From contig CAZVFD010000040.1 of NCBI GenBank assembly GCA_964625465.1, positions 1-11,632 of the forward strand: a stretch of 11,632 nt of DNA. Reading direction: 5' to 3'. Each line of letters starts with the position of its first letter. Position 1 is the stretch's first letter. The translations under genes and the position numbers were made by a program. The stretch comes from CAZLFQ01 sp964625465. Lineage in GTDB: Bacteria > Pseudomonadota > Alphaproteobacteria > Rickettsiales > Midichloriaceae. The notes under the pieces are model-generated. The model searched no databases. It saw only the letters and a list, made by a program, of their open reading frames with translations, and had not been told where the DNA came from. This document shows, piece by piece, positions 1 through 7,761 of this stretch.

Positions 1-93
1 GTCTTTGGATTTTGGTCCATGTTTTTTTTCCAATTTATGCTGACAGTTGGCTTTGCTTATGAATGGAGAAAAGGTGCATTAGAGTGGAAATAG
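1..93 (+). CDS. nuoA: NADH-quinone oxidoreductase subunit A (NuoA), C-terminal 30 residues only
   Basis: The frame is open from base 1 to the TAG at 91-93; the start lies outside the window. The 30 visible residues contain a hydrophobic stretch (FGFWSMFFFQFMLTVGF) followed by YEWRKGALEW and the stop. GF-YEW-KGALEW is the hallmark C-terminus of NuoA, the small three-helix membrane subunit of complex I that helps form the quinone-site region. The stop codon overlaps the nuoB Shine-Dalgarno (AGGAG, 92-96), so the two genes are co-transcribed and probably translationally coupled. Identification is firm despite the short fragment, because the motif and the nuoA-nuoB order agree. Confidence 0.93.
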   Translation, partial: VFGFWSMFFFQFMLTVGFAYEWRKGALEWK

Positions 94-100
94 GAGCATT

Positions 101-634
101 ATGTTAGAAACAGGGAAAATGTATAACCAAGATGAACAGCTAAACGAGGCAATTAGGTCTGAGCTAGACAATAGGGGTTTTATTGTAACTAAAATAGATG
201 ATCTTGCAAATTGGGCAAGAACTGGCTCGCTTTGGCCTATGACATTCGGTCTTGCATGTTGCGCTGTTGAAATGATGCAGACCGCTGCAAGTAGATATGA
301 TTTGGATAGATTTGGTGCAGTGTTTCGTCCTAGTCCGCGTCAATCAGACTTGATGATTGTGGCGGGTACATTAACCAATAAAATGGCTGGAGCTCTTAGA
401 AAAGTTTACGATCAGATGCCTGAGCCACGATATGTTATTTCTATGGGTAGCTGTGCGAACGGAGGTGGCTATTATCACTACTCTTACTCTGTGGTTAGAG
501 GGTGTGATAGGATTGTGCCAGTAGATGTATATGTTCCGGGATGTCCACCAACTGCAGAAGCTTTGTTATATGGTGTTCTGCAATTACAAAGAAAAATTCG
601 CAATAAAGGCCGTAGAATCGTAAGAAAAGGTTGA
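101..634 (+). CDS. nuoB: NADH-quinone oxidoreductase subunit B (NuoB)
   Basis: NuoB (PSST/20-kDa subunit) carries iron-sulfur cluster N2, the last cluster before ubiquinone in proton-pumping complex I at the inner membrane. The 177-residue length fits the family. The four N2 ligand cysteines are visible: adjacent C53 and C54 in GLACCAVEMM, C118 in GSCANGG and C148 in PGCPPT. Other family blocks are SLWPMTFG, RFGAVFRPSPRQSD and VPVDVYVPGCPPTAEALLYG. The ATG at 101 has AGGAG (92-96) four bases upstream, overlapping the nuoA stop. A second ATG at 119, preceded by CAGGGA, is a possible alternative start that would shorten the variable N-terminus by six residues. Unlike the usual nuoA-B-C order, no nuoC follows: the next gene is an unrelated DUF1338 protein after 140 bp. 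Confidence 0.97.
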   Translation: MLETGKMYNQDEQLNEAIRSELDNRGFIVTKIDDLANWARTGSLWPMTFGLACCAVEMMQTAASRYDLDRFGAVFRPSPRQSDLMIVAGTLTNKMAGALRKVYDQMPEPRYVISMGSCANGGGYYHYSYSVVRGCDRIVPVDVYVPGCPPTAEALLYGVLQLQRKIRNKGRRIVRKG

Positions 635-675
635 TTTATTAGGATTGTCTACAAAAACCATGCCAAGCTTTGGTT

Positions 676-703
676 GAAAAAATTCGTCTTTGTAAAATTT
701 TTC
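676..703 (+). terminator. weak A/T-rich hairpin after nuoB, possible terminator
   Basis: GAAAAAATT (676-684) can pair with AAATTTTTC (695-703) with one mismatch around a 10-base loop. The stem is almost all A/T, and no clean T-tract follows apart from the T residues in its own right arm. It sits in the 140-bp gap between nuoB and the DUF1338 gene. In DNA this AT-rich such a pairing can arise by chance, so support is weak. Confidence 0.22.
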
Positions 704-774
704 TAATAAATAAATGTGTGAGCTGTATTTTTCGTGATAATATTGATTTAGTGGTAATTTTTGAAGTATGATTT

Positions 775-1668
775 ATGGTGTCTGATGATTTTAAGCGTGA
801 GATTGTAAACTGTTTGTGGGAAGACTACATTCAAGCAATTCCATATTATGAGACTGTATTTAAAAAGAAACGACCTGTTTTAGATCATATGGCTATCATC
901 GATTTGCCTCCTTCCAAAAACACTGGTATTAAATTTTTAAGATCCATATTTGATAGGATTGGTTTTGCCGAGACCGGTAAGGGATACCTGCCAGAAAAGC
1001 AGAATGACTTTATTTGGATGACTGATTGCAATGCAAGTATGCATAAAGCCACAGATTCTTTGCCACAAATTGTTTTGGCAGATTTTAGGATGGATTTACT
1101 CCCTAAAAATATCCAAGAGATTGTGAATAAGTATATCGAGCAAGCGCCTGAATTTAATTTTAAGAAATTGGATGAGTTTATTGCAAGTGGAGATGAAGAA
1201 AATGCCAATTTGCTAATAAAGAAGTTTCTTTTAGGCAGGGCTTGGCCGACTCCTACGGTATCGGAATATAGTGTTGTAAAAGAGCATAACCAGTTGCTTG
1301 CGTGGGTTTTGCTGTTTGGTAGGAAAGTAAATCATTTTGGAGTGAATATAACTTTTGAAAAGCAATACACGGATTTATGGGATTTCAATTCGTATATTAA
1401 AAATTTGAATTATGCGGAATTAAATTCTCTTGAAGGTGAGGTAAAAGGCGGGGCGCATCAGGGTATCGCCCAATCTTCGACGCGAGGACAATCGGTTGTG
1501 ATTAATGCTTCGGATGGCGAAGTTGAAGCTAATAATAGCTTTATGGAATTCGTCTGGAGATACCCAGTTACTTCAAATCCTCAGTTTTGGAATGATTATT
1601 TTACTGGGTTTGTTTCTGAGAATGCAAATAAAGTAATCGAATCCTTGTATGATGATAAAGAAGAGTAA
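775..1668 (+). CDS. DUF1338 family protein (short form, 2-oxoadipate dioxygenase/decarboxylase superfamily)
   Basis: This 297-residue protein has the pattern of the DUF1338 family, whose best-studied member (HglS/YdcJ type) is an Fe(II) enzyme turning 2-oxoadipate into 2-hydroxyglutarate in lysine catabolism. Visible family features are an N-terminal helix (LWEDYIQAIPYY), VLDHMA with a candidate metal ligand H38, GRKVNHFGVNI with H187, QSSTRGQ around residue 233, and SFMEFVWRYP with E258. H38, H187 and E258 form a plausible 2-His-1-Glu metal triad. At 297 residues it is much shorter than the roughly 450-residue HglS, so the substrate may differ. The ATG at 775 lacks a clear Shine-Dalgarno; a loose -10-like GATAAT lies at 736-741. 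The stop at 1666-1668 abuts the ATG of the next gene, indicating translational coupling with the flavoprotein. Family assignment is good; the reaction is uncertain. Confidence 0.8.
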   Translation: MVSDDFKREIVNCLWEDYIQAIPYYETVFKKKRPVLDHMAIIDLPPSKNTGIKFLRSIFDRIGFAETGKGYLPEKQNDFIWMTDCNASMHKATDSLPQIVLADFRMDLLPKNIQEIVNKYIEQAPEFNFKKLDEFIASGDEENANLLIKKFLLGRAWPTPTVSEYSVVKEHNQLLAWVLLFGRKVNHFGVNITFEKQYTDLWDFNSYIKNLNYAELNSLEGEVKGGAHQGIAQSSTRGQSVVINASDGEVEANNSFMEFVWRYPVTSNPQFWNDYFTGFVSENANKVIESLYDDKEE

Positions 1669-2902
1669 ATGCCAAAAGAATTCTTTGATGTCGTAGTGAT
1701 AGGTGCTGGGGCTGCTGGTTTGATGGCAGCATCGCAAGCAGGGCAAAGGGGTTTAAAAACTTTGTTGTTGGATCATTCCGATAAAATTGGTGAGAAGATC
1801 AGGATATCTGGTGGTGGTAGATGTAATTTTACAAATTTGGGTGCATCTCCCAAAAACTATATTTCTCAAAATCCTCACTTCGCGATTTCAGCGCTCTCTA
1901 GGTATACTCAACATGATTTTATCAAGCTTGNNNNNNNNNNTTAAAAATAGAACAAAATCGTTCGCTTTGAGAATTATCAAGCTTGTTGAAAGTTATAAGA
2001 TTGCTTTCCACGAGAAGACATTAGGTCAATTGTTTTGTGACGGTTCGTCATCTCAAATCATAAATATGTTAACTTCTGAATGTGAAAAAGCTAACGTTTA
2101 TATAAAGCTAGGTTGCAAGGTGGTAAATGTTGGAAAGGGTGACCGATTCACTATCAGTACTACTTTAGGGGATTTTGATTGCACCTCGCTTATTGTTGCA
2201 ACAGGCGGCCTGTCGATTCCCAAGTTGGGGGCTACAGATTTTGCCTATAAAATTGCACAACAGTTTGGCATTCAAATAGTGCAGCCAAAGCCAGCGTTGG
2301 TTCCTCTTACTGTTGGAGGGACTGATTTGGAGATTTTTAAAAGCTTAAGTGGAATTTCAATGGATTCCATCGTCTCATACAATAAAGTTTCTTTCAGGGA
2401 GAGTATATTGTTTACACATCGTGGATTGAGTGGTCCTGCGATATTGCAGATTTCATCTTATTTGAATTCGGAAAATGAAGTGATTTCAATGAATCTGTTG
2501 CCAGATCAAAGTTTGATAGAGGTTTTTAAAAAGGACAAGAATTCTAAAATGTTATTGGCAAATTTTTTAAAGGAATTTTTTCCAAATAGATTCATAGATG
2601 TTTGGGGGGTGAATAAAATTGAGTCCAAGAAACTTACTGACTGTTCGAATAAATACCTCGAACAAATAGGTGCTGAACTGAATGATTTTAAAGTGTCGGT
2701 GCAAGGAAATGAAGGGTATTTAAAAGCCGAAGTAACTGCGGGTGGAATCGATACAAAAGAGCTTTCATCAAAGACCATGGAAAGTAAAAAAGTGCCGAAT
2801 TTGTACTTTATAGGGGAGTGTGTCGATGTTACCGGCTGGCTTGGAGGATATAACTTCCAATGGGCATGGTCTTCTGGGTATGTGGCTGGTCATTCAGCCT
2901 GA
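1669..2902 (+). CDS. BaiN/YhiN/HI0933-family NAD(P)/FAD-dependent oxidoreductase, interrupted by an assembly gap
   Basis: The N-terminal part (1669-1930) has a Rossmann FAD-binding motif, VVVIGAGAAGLMAA with glycines 12, 14 and 17, then KIGEKIRISGGGRCNFTN, the signature of the HI0933-like flavoprotein family. The C-terminal part, read in another frame up to the TGA at 2900-2902, has HEKTLGQLFCDGSSSQII, LIVATGGLSIPKLGATDFAY, FTHRGLSGPAILQIS and the closing GECVDVTGWLGGYNFQWAWS. The frames disagree because ten Ns and surplus bases lie between them. Joining 1930 to 1986 gives exactly 393 codons (392 residues), close to the family norm, and reads smoothly through HDFIKLVESYKIAFHEK. The family's role is poorly defined; the BaiN name comes from bile-acid work and should not be taken as the function here. 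The ATG directly follows the TAA of the DUF1338 gene. As deposited it cannot be translated; in the cell it may be intact or disrupted by an insertion. Confidence 0.88.
1919..1985. repeat. 12-bp direct repeat flanking ten Ns and 33 surplus bases
   Basis: The 12-mer TTATCAAGCTTG, which includes a HindIII site, occurs at 1919-1930 and again at 1974-1985. Between the copies lie ten Ns (1931-1940) and 33 bases (1941-1973) that match nothing expected in the flavoprotein. Deleting one repeat copy with the intervening bases restores the frame exactly. The arrangement fits two contig ends overlapping by 12 bp and joined wrongly, or a target-site duplication around a collapsed mobile element. Confidence 0.85.
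1931..1940. other. assembly gap (10 Ns)
   Basis: Ten consecutive undetermined bases. A round run of ten is a typical placeholder, so the true gap length cannot be read from it; it could be negative (overlapping contigs) or kilobases. Confidence 0.95.
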
Positions 2903-2946
2903 TCCCCTGTTTTTGTAAGATTTTAAGCTATAATACCTTGTTTTTA

Positions 2947-2975
2947 TTGAATAATTTGCGATTTTATAGTACAAT
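2947..2975 (+). promoter_or_regulatory. sigma70-like promoter for the ankyrin-ART gene
   Basis: TTGAAT (2947-2952, four of six to TTGACA) is followed after exactly 17 bp by TACAAT (2970-2975, five of six to TATAAT). Transcription would start near 2982, about 24 bp before the ATG at 3006. A second -10-like hexamer, a perfect TATAAT at 2929-2934, lacks a well-placed -35. The large gene is therefore probably its own transcription unit rather than a read-through product of the flavoprotein gene. Confidence 0.5.
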
Positions 2976-3005
2976 GCCTTTTTATTTTATAAGATTGGGT
3001 TGTTT

Positions 3006-6000
3006 ATGTCTGACACTATTTATGCTTCTTCCAGTTTGAAAAGTGCTATTGAGCTTAATGATGTAGCTGAAGTTAAAGCTATTTTTACCGAAGAGAAATA
3101 TGATGTTAATCAGGTTTTTAAATTTGAAGTTTGGGACAATTTTTTTGGTAGATTTAACTACTATCAAGCGACACTATTGGATTCTGTTTGGAGGAAAGGA
3201 TCAGATGAAATGGTGGATTTGGTTCTTGAAATGGGGGCAGATGCCAGCAAAATATCTTTACATAGTGTACCTTGGAAGAGGTTTTTAAAGTATCTACCGC
3301 AACTAGATAAAAATGGCTTTGATATTATCGGAAGGCTTTTGGATATTGGACACCTACACGAGTCAGATGAACATGATGTTAGAAAGCAGCTAGATGCTCT
3401 TTTAGTTAATATAATTACTAATAAAAATATTGATGTGAATACCGTTCTAACTGATGGGAGTTCTTTACTTTCATTTGTTTTGGATAGAGATATGTCTAAC
3501 ACAGTAAAATGGTTGCTTGAGAAAGGGGCAAGGGCAGATGAAATTGAGGCGCATACGTATCATGGTCAAAAGTTTTTAGCTCACATTCCGGATTTAATTA
3601 ACGCTGGTTTTAACTTAGAAAAGAATTTTTACAAGCTAAGGTATAGTATAGCGGATGATAAGCTTAGTGAGTTAATAGAACAAGATATTATAAAACCTGA
3701 ATTCAAGTATATTGAGGTAAGGGGTTGGGATGCTGTAGCAGAAGAAAAAAGTCTTATAAACTTCATAATAAATGGCCAAATGAAGCAAGCTTTCCTGGCG
3801 ATGGCTAAGAAAGGCTTTAAGTTTGATAGCGATTACGCTTTAGAATATACAATCATGCATGAGCAAACTCTGTTTTACCAAGAGAATATAATGGTACTGG
3901 CAGAGATGGGTTTGAACTTCACTATCCCAAACAATAATCGACTGCTAATAGATCTTAAAGAAGAAGTTTTAATAGATTTAATTTCTAAGGATTTGCTCGA
4001 TGTAAATCTAACATTTAGTGATCATGGCAATAATAATCTACGCATATTGAAGTGGGCGCTTGAAAAAGGTAGTCAGGAATTAGTGAAAATTCTTCTAGAA
4101 AAAGGAGCTGATGCTTCAAGTATAGTAATGCAAATTTTAACTTTTTGGCATGGATATAAAGATGATACTTTTAAGGTTTTTATAGAGAATTTAGATGCGT
4201 TAATGAAGAATGGACTGAAGCTTGTAGATGGCTCTCAACTCAATAATTTAGAATTCATTTTAACTAGTAACTACTTGGCAATAAGTTCAATAGGATCTTT
4301 GATAGATAAGGGGATCATTACGCCTAAAGATGTTATAGCAGGCATGTTGAATGTACGTTATTCTGTCGCTGACAAGTTTAAGTCAAAAGAGTTATTAGAT
4401 TTGCTTCTTGAAAAGGGTCTGAGTGTGCATGATAAATTACATAATGGTTCAGAGGTTTATAAAGCAATAATACAATTATTCTCCTCAGAAGGTGTGGTTC
4501 CTTTATTTAAGAATGGCACTCTGAATGCTAGTTCTGATGAAGTCATACTTGAAATGTTGCAAGGGGGGATTAAAACCGAATTGATTCTTGCGCTGCTTAA
4601 AGAAAACTTGCTTTCGCTCGACAGAAAGATTGATGGCAAACCTTTGCTTGTTGCATTTCAACGTAATTCTCAGATTGTAGATTATCTCATTAAGAATGGA
4701 GCATTTGAAAGTCTTACCCCTAAAGAGCGTGAGAGTTTTCTTAACGAAATGATCATTTATAACTGGGATAAAGTTGATGAGAAGATAAATATATTAGAAA
4801 CTTTAAAAGAAAAGCATGGCTATGAACTTGATGAAAGTGCATTTTGTGCAATGTTACGAATTAATTCAAAACCACTTATTAAATATGCTCTAGATAATGG
4901 TATAGAATTAAATAGAAAATTTAGTGAAGATTTGCCAGATGTAGAAGGCATTAAAGTTGCAGGATTATTCCCAATTCAAGCAGCTATTACATTAAGTTTT
5001 GAGATTGATGATTTAAATCATTATAGTGGTGCTGGTTGGAAAGAAATCAAGAAAGGTGATGCAGTAGACGTTCTTATTGAAAATGGTGCTGATACAACTG
5101 TGCTAACTAAAGAAGGATATTCAATAGCTACATTACATCTTATGTATGGAATAAACTCTGGTTTTAATATTGATTCATTCTATGAAAAAGGAGGTAAGCC
5201 GCACTTACTCGATGCTCTTTTTCCTATGGAGAATGATCGATTCGGAGATTATGAAAAATACTTTAATGAAGTTGATTTTAATCAATTGATAGATCTGCCT
5301 AATAAAGATAGTTATCCCGTTTTTTATACTTTTCATCCTAAATTAATAGGGGTAACTACTGTATCCTTCCTTCACATTTTGGTACGAACTGATTCGATGA
5401 ATAATTTTAATTATTTGATGATAAAACGAGGAGGGATCGATCTAAACCAAAAAGATTCCTTAGGTAAAACTCCAATCTTCTATGCTCAAAAATTAGGCGT
5501 GGTAGAGTACCTAATTGCAAATGGTGCTAAAACTGATGTAGTAGATAACAACGGAAATACGTTGCTACATCTTACGCAAGACATAGATTTACTAAAAGTA
5601 TTTAGTAAACATCAAATAGATCATAATGCCGTAAATAACCAAGGGCAAAAATGGTATGATGGTAAGCCTCTAATACAGTTAATAGATAATAACTTGCTAC
5701 CAGAATGGAAGAGTATTCCTAAAATAACTAACCTTCTATTACAAAATGGTGAGGTACTTCGAGCTGATAGCTACTACAAGCAAGGCGCACATTTTGCTTA
5801 CGATTTGAAAAGTGATTTAGTAAAATCTATCAAGTTAGGAATCTCTGCATCTTTAGAGATTAATAAATACCAATCTTTGATTGCTATATTTAATAAATAT
5901 GCCATTCAGCTACCAAGCTTCTTGTATAAATATATAAATGATCCACAGGATTATGAGTCAACCAAAGAACTGGAAATGATATTGAGTGATCAATTCTTAA

Positions 6001-6809
6001 ACCAATTAGTTGATCAGTATCTAGCTAATTTAGGAGTTGAGCATACGTCTATAAATGAGTACTCGCAGTACACTACAACTATGGACAAAGTGGTAAAACG
6101 AATTGAAGAAGATTTAGCTTTGGAAGTACTGGCAATTAATAAGCTTAATCTAGTGCCACTCACAGAAGAGCACTTTGTATATAGAGGTTTGAAATTATCA
6201 GATATATCTGGATTTATCGCGCATAATTTTGTGCATGGACATAAAGCACTTCTAATATCAGGTGTGCATAATTTTGGATTCCATGCTCAAGAACCATGGT
6301 CCAAAAACCAGAAAGTTGGATATTCTTGGGAATTCGCGGGTATTTACGCAAGTTTTTCGAAAGATATGGCAAAGAACTTTGCAAGTGGCGGCATCTCACA
6401 AGTCGCAAATGGTGGCGGTGTTATCATGCAAATTAAAATTGGTCCTGAAACTAAGTTCGTTTGTGGTAGAAATACTCATGAGTCAGAAATTACAACTCTT
6501 TCGACAATTCCAGTTGAGGCAATAAAATCAATTACTATTGTTGGTACAGGTCAAGTGATACAAAACGAACACTACATTGAATCTGCTTTGGATAGAGTTG
6601 AACTTTTGACTGAAGAGCAGATGATTGCAAATTATAAAGCAATGGGTTGCGAGCAATATGTGGATAGTAATAAAGCGAAGTTGGAGAATGGTGGTGAATT
6701 ATCACCCTATGAAAAATTCATAGAGACTTTTACTCCAGCTGAATTAGCTGCGCATAGGAATAAAGTCTATCTTGCTGCAGAACAAACGGAAATGTGTTTG
6801 GCGGATTAG
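3006..6809 (+). CDS. large ankyrin-repeat protein with C-terminal ADP-ribosyltransferase-like domain, candidate secreted effector
   Basis: The product is 1267 residues from ATG 3006; an in-frame TTG at 3000 is possible, and neither has a strong Shine-Dalgarno. Residues about 10-870 carry many degenerate ankyrin units, e.g. VDLVLEMGADAS, VKWLLEKGARAD, VKILLEKGADAS, VDVLIENGADTTVLTKEGYS and VEYLIANGAKTDVVDNNGNTLLHL. About 870-1050 is a helical linker. About 1055-1185 matches the order of R-S-E class ADP-ribosyltransferases: HFVYRGL with R1060, YASFSKDMAKNFA with S1116-F-S1118, a strand GGGVIMQIKIGPETKFV, then THESEITTLSTIP with E1159-S-E1161. These would be the NAD-binding arginine, the S-x-S strand and the catalytic E-x-E. 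A charged helical tail of about 80 residues follows. No signal peptide or membrane segment is seen, consistent with delivery by a type IV or similar system, but no secretion signal is proven. Ankyrin repeats are known to bind host proteins. The ankyrin call is strong, the ART call good but unproven, and the target is unknown. Confidence 0.85.
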   Translation: MSDTIYASSSLKSAIELNDVAEVKAIFTEEKYDVNQVFKFEVWDNFFGRFNYYQATLLDSVWRKGSDEMVDLVLEMGADASKISLHSVPWKRFLKYLPQLDKNGFDIIGRLLDIGHLHESDEHDVRKQLDALLVNIITNKNIDVNTVLTDGSSLLSFVLDRDMSNTVKWLLEKGARADEIEAHTYHGQKFLAHIPDLINAGFNLEKNFYKLRYSIADDKLSELIEQDIIKPEFKYIEVRGWDAVAEEKSLINFIINGQMKQAFLAMAKKGFKFDSDYALEYTIMHEQTLFYQENIMVLAEMGLNFTIPNNNRLLIDLKEEVLIDLISKDLLDVNLTFSDHGNNNLRILKWALEKGSQELVKILLEKGADASSIVMQILTFWHGYKDDTFKVFIENLDALMKNGLKLVDGSQLNNLEFILTSNYLAISSIGSLIDKGIITPKDVIAGMLNVRYSVADKFKSKELLDLLLEKGLSVHDKLHNGSEVYKAIIQLFSSEGVVPLFKNGTLNASSDEVILEMLQGGIKTELILALLKENLLSLDRKIDGKPLLVAFQRNSQIVDYLIKNGAFESLTPKERESFLNEMIIYNWDKVDEKINILETLKEKHGYELDESAFCAMLRINSKPLIKYALDNGIELNRKFSEDLPDVEGIKVAGLFPIQAAITLSFEIDDLNHYSGAGWKEIKKGDAVDVLIENGADTTVLTKEGYSIATLHLMYGINSGFNIDSFYEKGGKPHLLDALFPMENDRFGDYEKYFNEVDFNQLIDLPNKDSYPVFYTFHPKLIGVTTVSFLHILVRTDSMNNFNYLMIKRGGIDLNQKDSLGKTPIFYAQKLGVVEYLIANGAKTDVVDNNGNTLLHLTQDIDLLKVFSKHQIDHNAVNNQGQKWYDGKPLIQLIDNNLLPEWKSIPKITNLLLQNGEVLRADSYYKQGAHFAYDLKSDLVKSIKLGISASLEINKYQSLIAIFNKYAIQLPSFLYKYINDPQDYESTKELEMILSDQFLNQLVDQYLANLGVEHTSINEYSQYTTTMDKVVKRIEEDLALEVLAINKLNLVPLTEEHFVYRGLKLSDISGFIAHNFVHGHKALLISGVHNFGFHAQEPWSKNQKVGYSWEFAGIYASFSKDMAKNFASGGISQVANGGGVIMQIKIGPETKFVCGRNTHESEITTLSTIPVEAIKSITIVGTGQVIQNEHYIESALDRVELLTEEQMIANYKAMGCEQYVDSNKAKLENGGELSPYEKFIETFTPAELAAHRNKVYLAAEQTEMCLAD

Positions 6810-6811
6810 AG

Positions 6812-6821
6812 TTAGCGCTAA
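6812..6821. other. perfect 10-bp palindrome between convergent genes
   Basis: TTAGCGCTAA lies in the 16-bp space between the stops of the ankyrin-ART gene and the LD-carboxypeptidase gene. It has no loop and no flanking T-tract, so it is not a classical intrinsic terminator; no better terminator is visible for either gene. Confidence 0.35.
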
Positions 6822-6825
6822 ACTT

Positions 6826-7710
6826 TCACCAAACCATAGTAAGAGAGTTACCGGTAATTGAGCCAATTGCGCCATATACAAACGGGACGTTTCTTCTGTC
6901 ATGACCGATTAAATTTGTTCTAAATACAGGGTATGAAACTTTTTTGCAGAATGAATCTATTGCAATGGGAATATGGTCTGTACCATCTTTCTCTTGTGAG
7001 CCAGTGAATTGGCCAAATATCACTGCTTTTGCTTTGTCTAATATTCCAGCTTGGAGTAAATGATCAAGTATCCTATCAATTCTATAACCGCGCTCATCTA
7101 CATCCTCGAGAATTACGATTTTGTCTGTCATATCAACTTGCCAAGCAGTACCAAGACTTTGCTCAAGCATGCTTAAATTACCCCCCGTAATTTCTCCAGT
7201 AATTTCGTTTGCAGGATTCGCCAAATTTACTAGGTCGTTGATAACAATTTCTTTTTTCTTTCCAGAGATTATATCAAGTACATCTACTGTGTTTTGTAAG
7301 TCAAATTCATGCCTCACAGGGTTGGAGAAAGATGCACCGTGAATAGTTTTCCATCCCCAGTGTTGATTTAGGAATATGTGTAATGCGGTAATATCGCTAA
7401 AACCTATAAAAAACTTTTCTGTTTTGGGTTGTGGTAATCGTAGTAGGCTTGGTATGAGCTTAGAGGCGCCATATCCACCTTTCCATGACCATATTATTTT
7501 TGAAGAGCTGTTGAGAGCATCAATTAGTGTTTTTGATCTGAATTCGTCAGTATTAGCGTGGAAAGTATTGGAAAAATCTAGCATATCTTTGGGATATCTG
7601 ATTTCAAAACCCAAATCGGAATAGTATTTAATCGAGTTTTCTAAATGAGATGGATCTTTCCCAGCGCTGCTTGGTGCTACTACTTCAATTATTTCCTTAT
7701 TCAATTTCAT
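6826..7710 (-). CDS. LD-carboxypeptidase, peptidase family S66 (LdcA/MccF-like)
   Basis: S66 serine peptidases include LdcA, which removes the terminal D-Ala from murein tetrapeptides during cell-wall recycling in the cytoplasm, and MccF-type enzymes that detoxify microcin C. From ATG 7710 the product has 294 residues, close to the 304 of E. coli LdcA. The Ser-Glu-His triad is visible: S105 in FIGFSDIT, E202 in VILEDVDERG and H270 in LIGHDRR. Family blocks VVAPSSAG, WSWKGGYGASKL (K where the family usually has R) and ITGGNLSML are present. An in-frame GTG at 7746 would add 12 residues, but the family normally starts just before VVAPSS, so the ATG is preferred; neither has a Shine-Dalgarno. 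It lies 51 bp downstream of the symporter gene and is probably co-transcribed. LdcA-type activity is likeliest, implying the organism makes or takes up muropeptides. Confidence 0.9.
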   Translation of the reverse strand: MKLNKEIIEVVAPSSAGKDPSHLENSIKYYSDLGFEIRYPKDMLDFSNTFHANTDEFRSKTLIDALNSSSKIIWSWKGGYGASKLIPSLLRLPQPKTEKFFIGFSDITALHIFLNQHWGWKTIHGASFSNPVRHEFDLQNTVDVLDIISGKKKEIVINDLVNLANPANEITGEITGGNLSMLEQSLGTAWQVDMTDKIVILEDVDERGYRIDRILDHLLQAGILDKAKAVIFGQFTGSQEKDGTDHIPIAIDSFCKKVSYPVFRTNLIGHDRRNVPFVYGAIGSITGNSLTMVW

Positions 7711-7761
7711 ATTACGTAAGTTTATATTGTTAGCTAAATAATACACAAGAGCAGCAAAGAA

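Noticed and set aside
1787..2902. A single long gene starting at 1787
   Set aside because: Its first part reads the flavoprotein N-terminus in the wrong frame and crosses the Ns. Only the part after the gap is real; the true start is the ATG at 1669.
2929..2934. Perfect TATAAT as the -10 of the ankyrin-ART gene
   Set aside because: No acceptable -35 lies 16-18 bp upstream; the TTGAAT-17-TACAAT pair at 2947-2975 is better placed.
3000..3002. TTG start for the ankyrin-ART protein
   Set aside because: ATG 3006 is two codons downstream and is the commoner codon; the choice alters only two residues.
6812..6821. TTAGCGCTAA as a bidirectional terminator
   Set aside because: The palindrome is only 10 bp, has no loop and no T-tract on either strand, so it is listed only as a palindrome.
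7746..7748. GTG start for the LD-carboxypeptidase
   Set aside because: It adds 12 residues with no family counterpart and no Shine-Dalgarno; ATG 7710 places VVAPSS at the usual distance from the start. It is not fully excluded.
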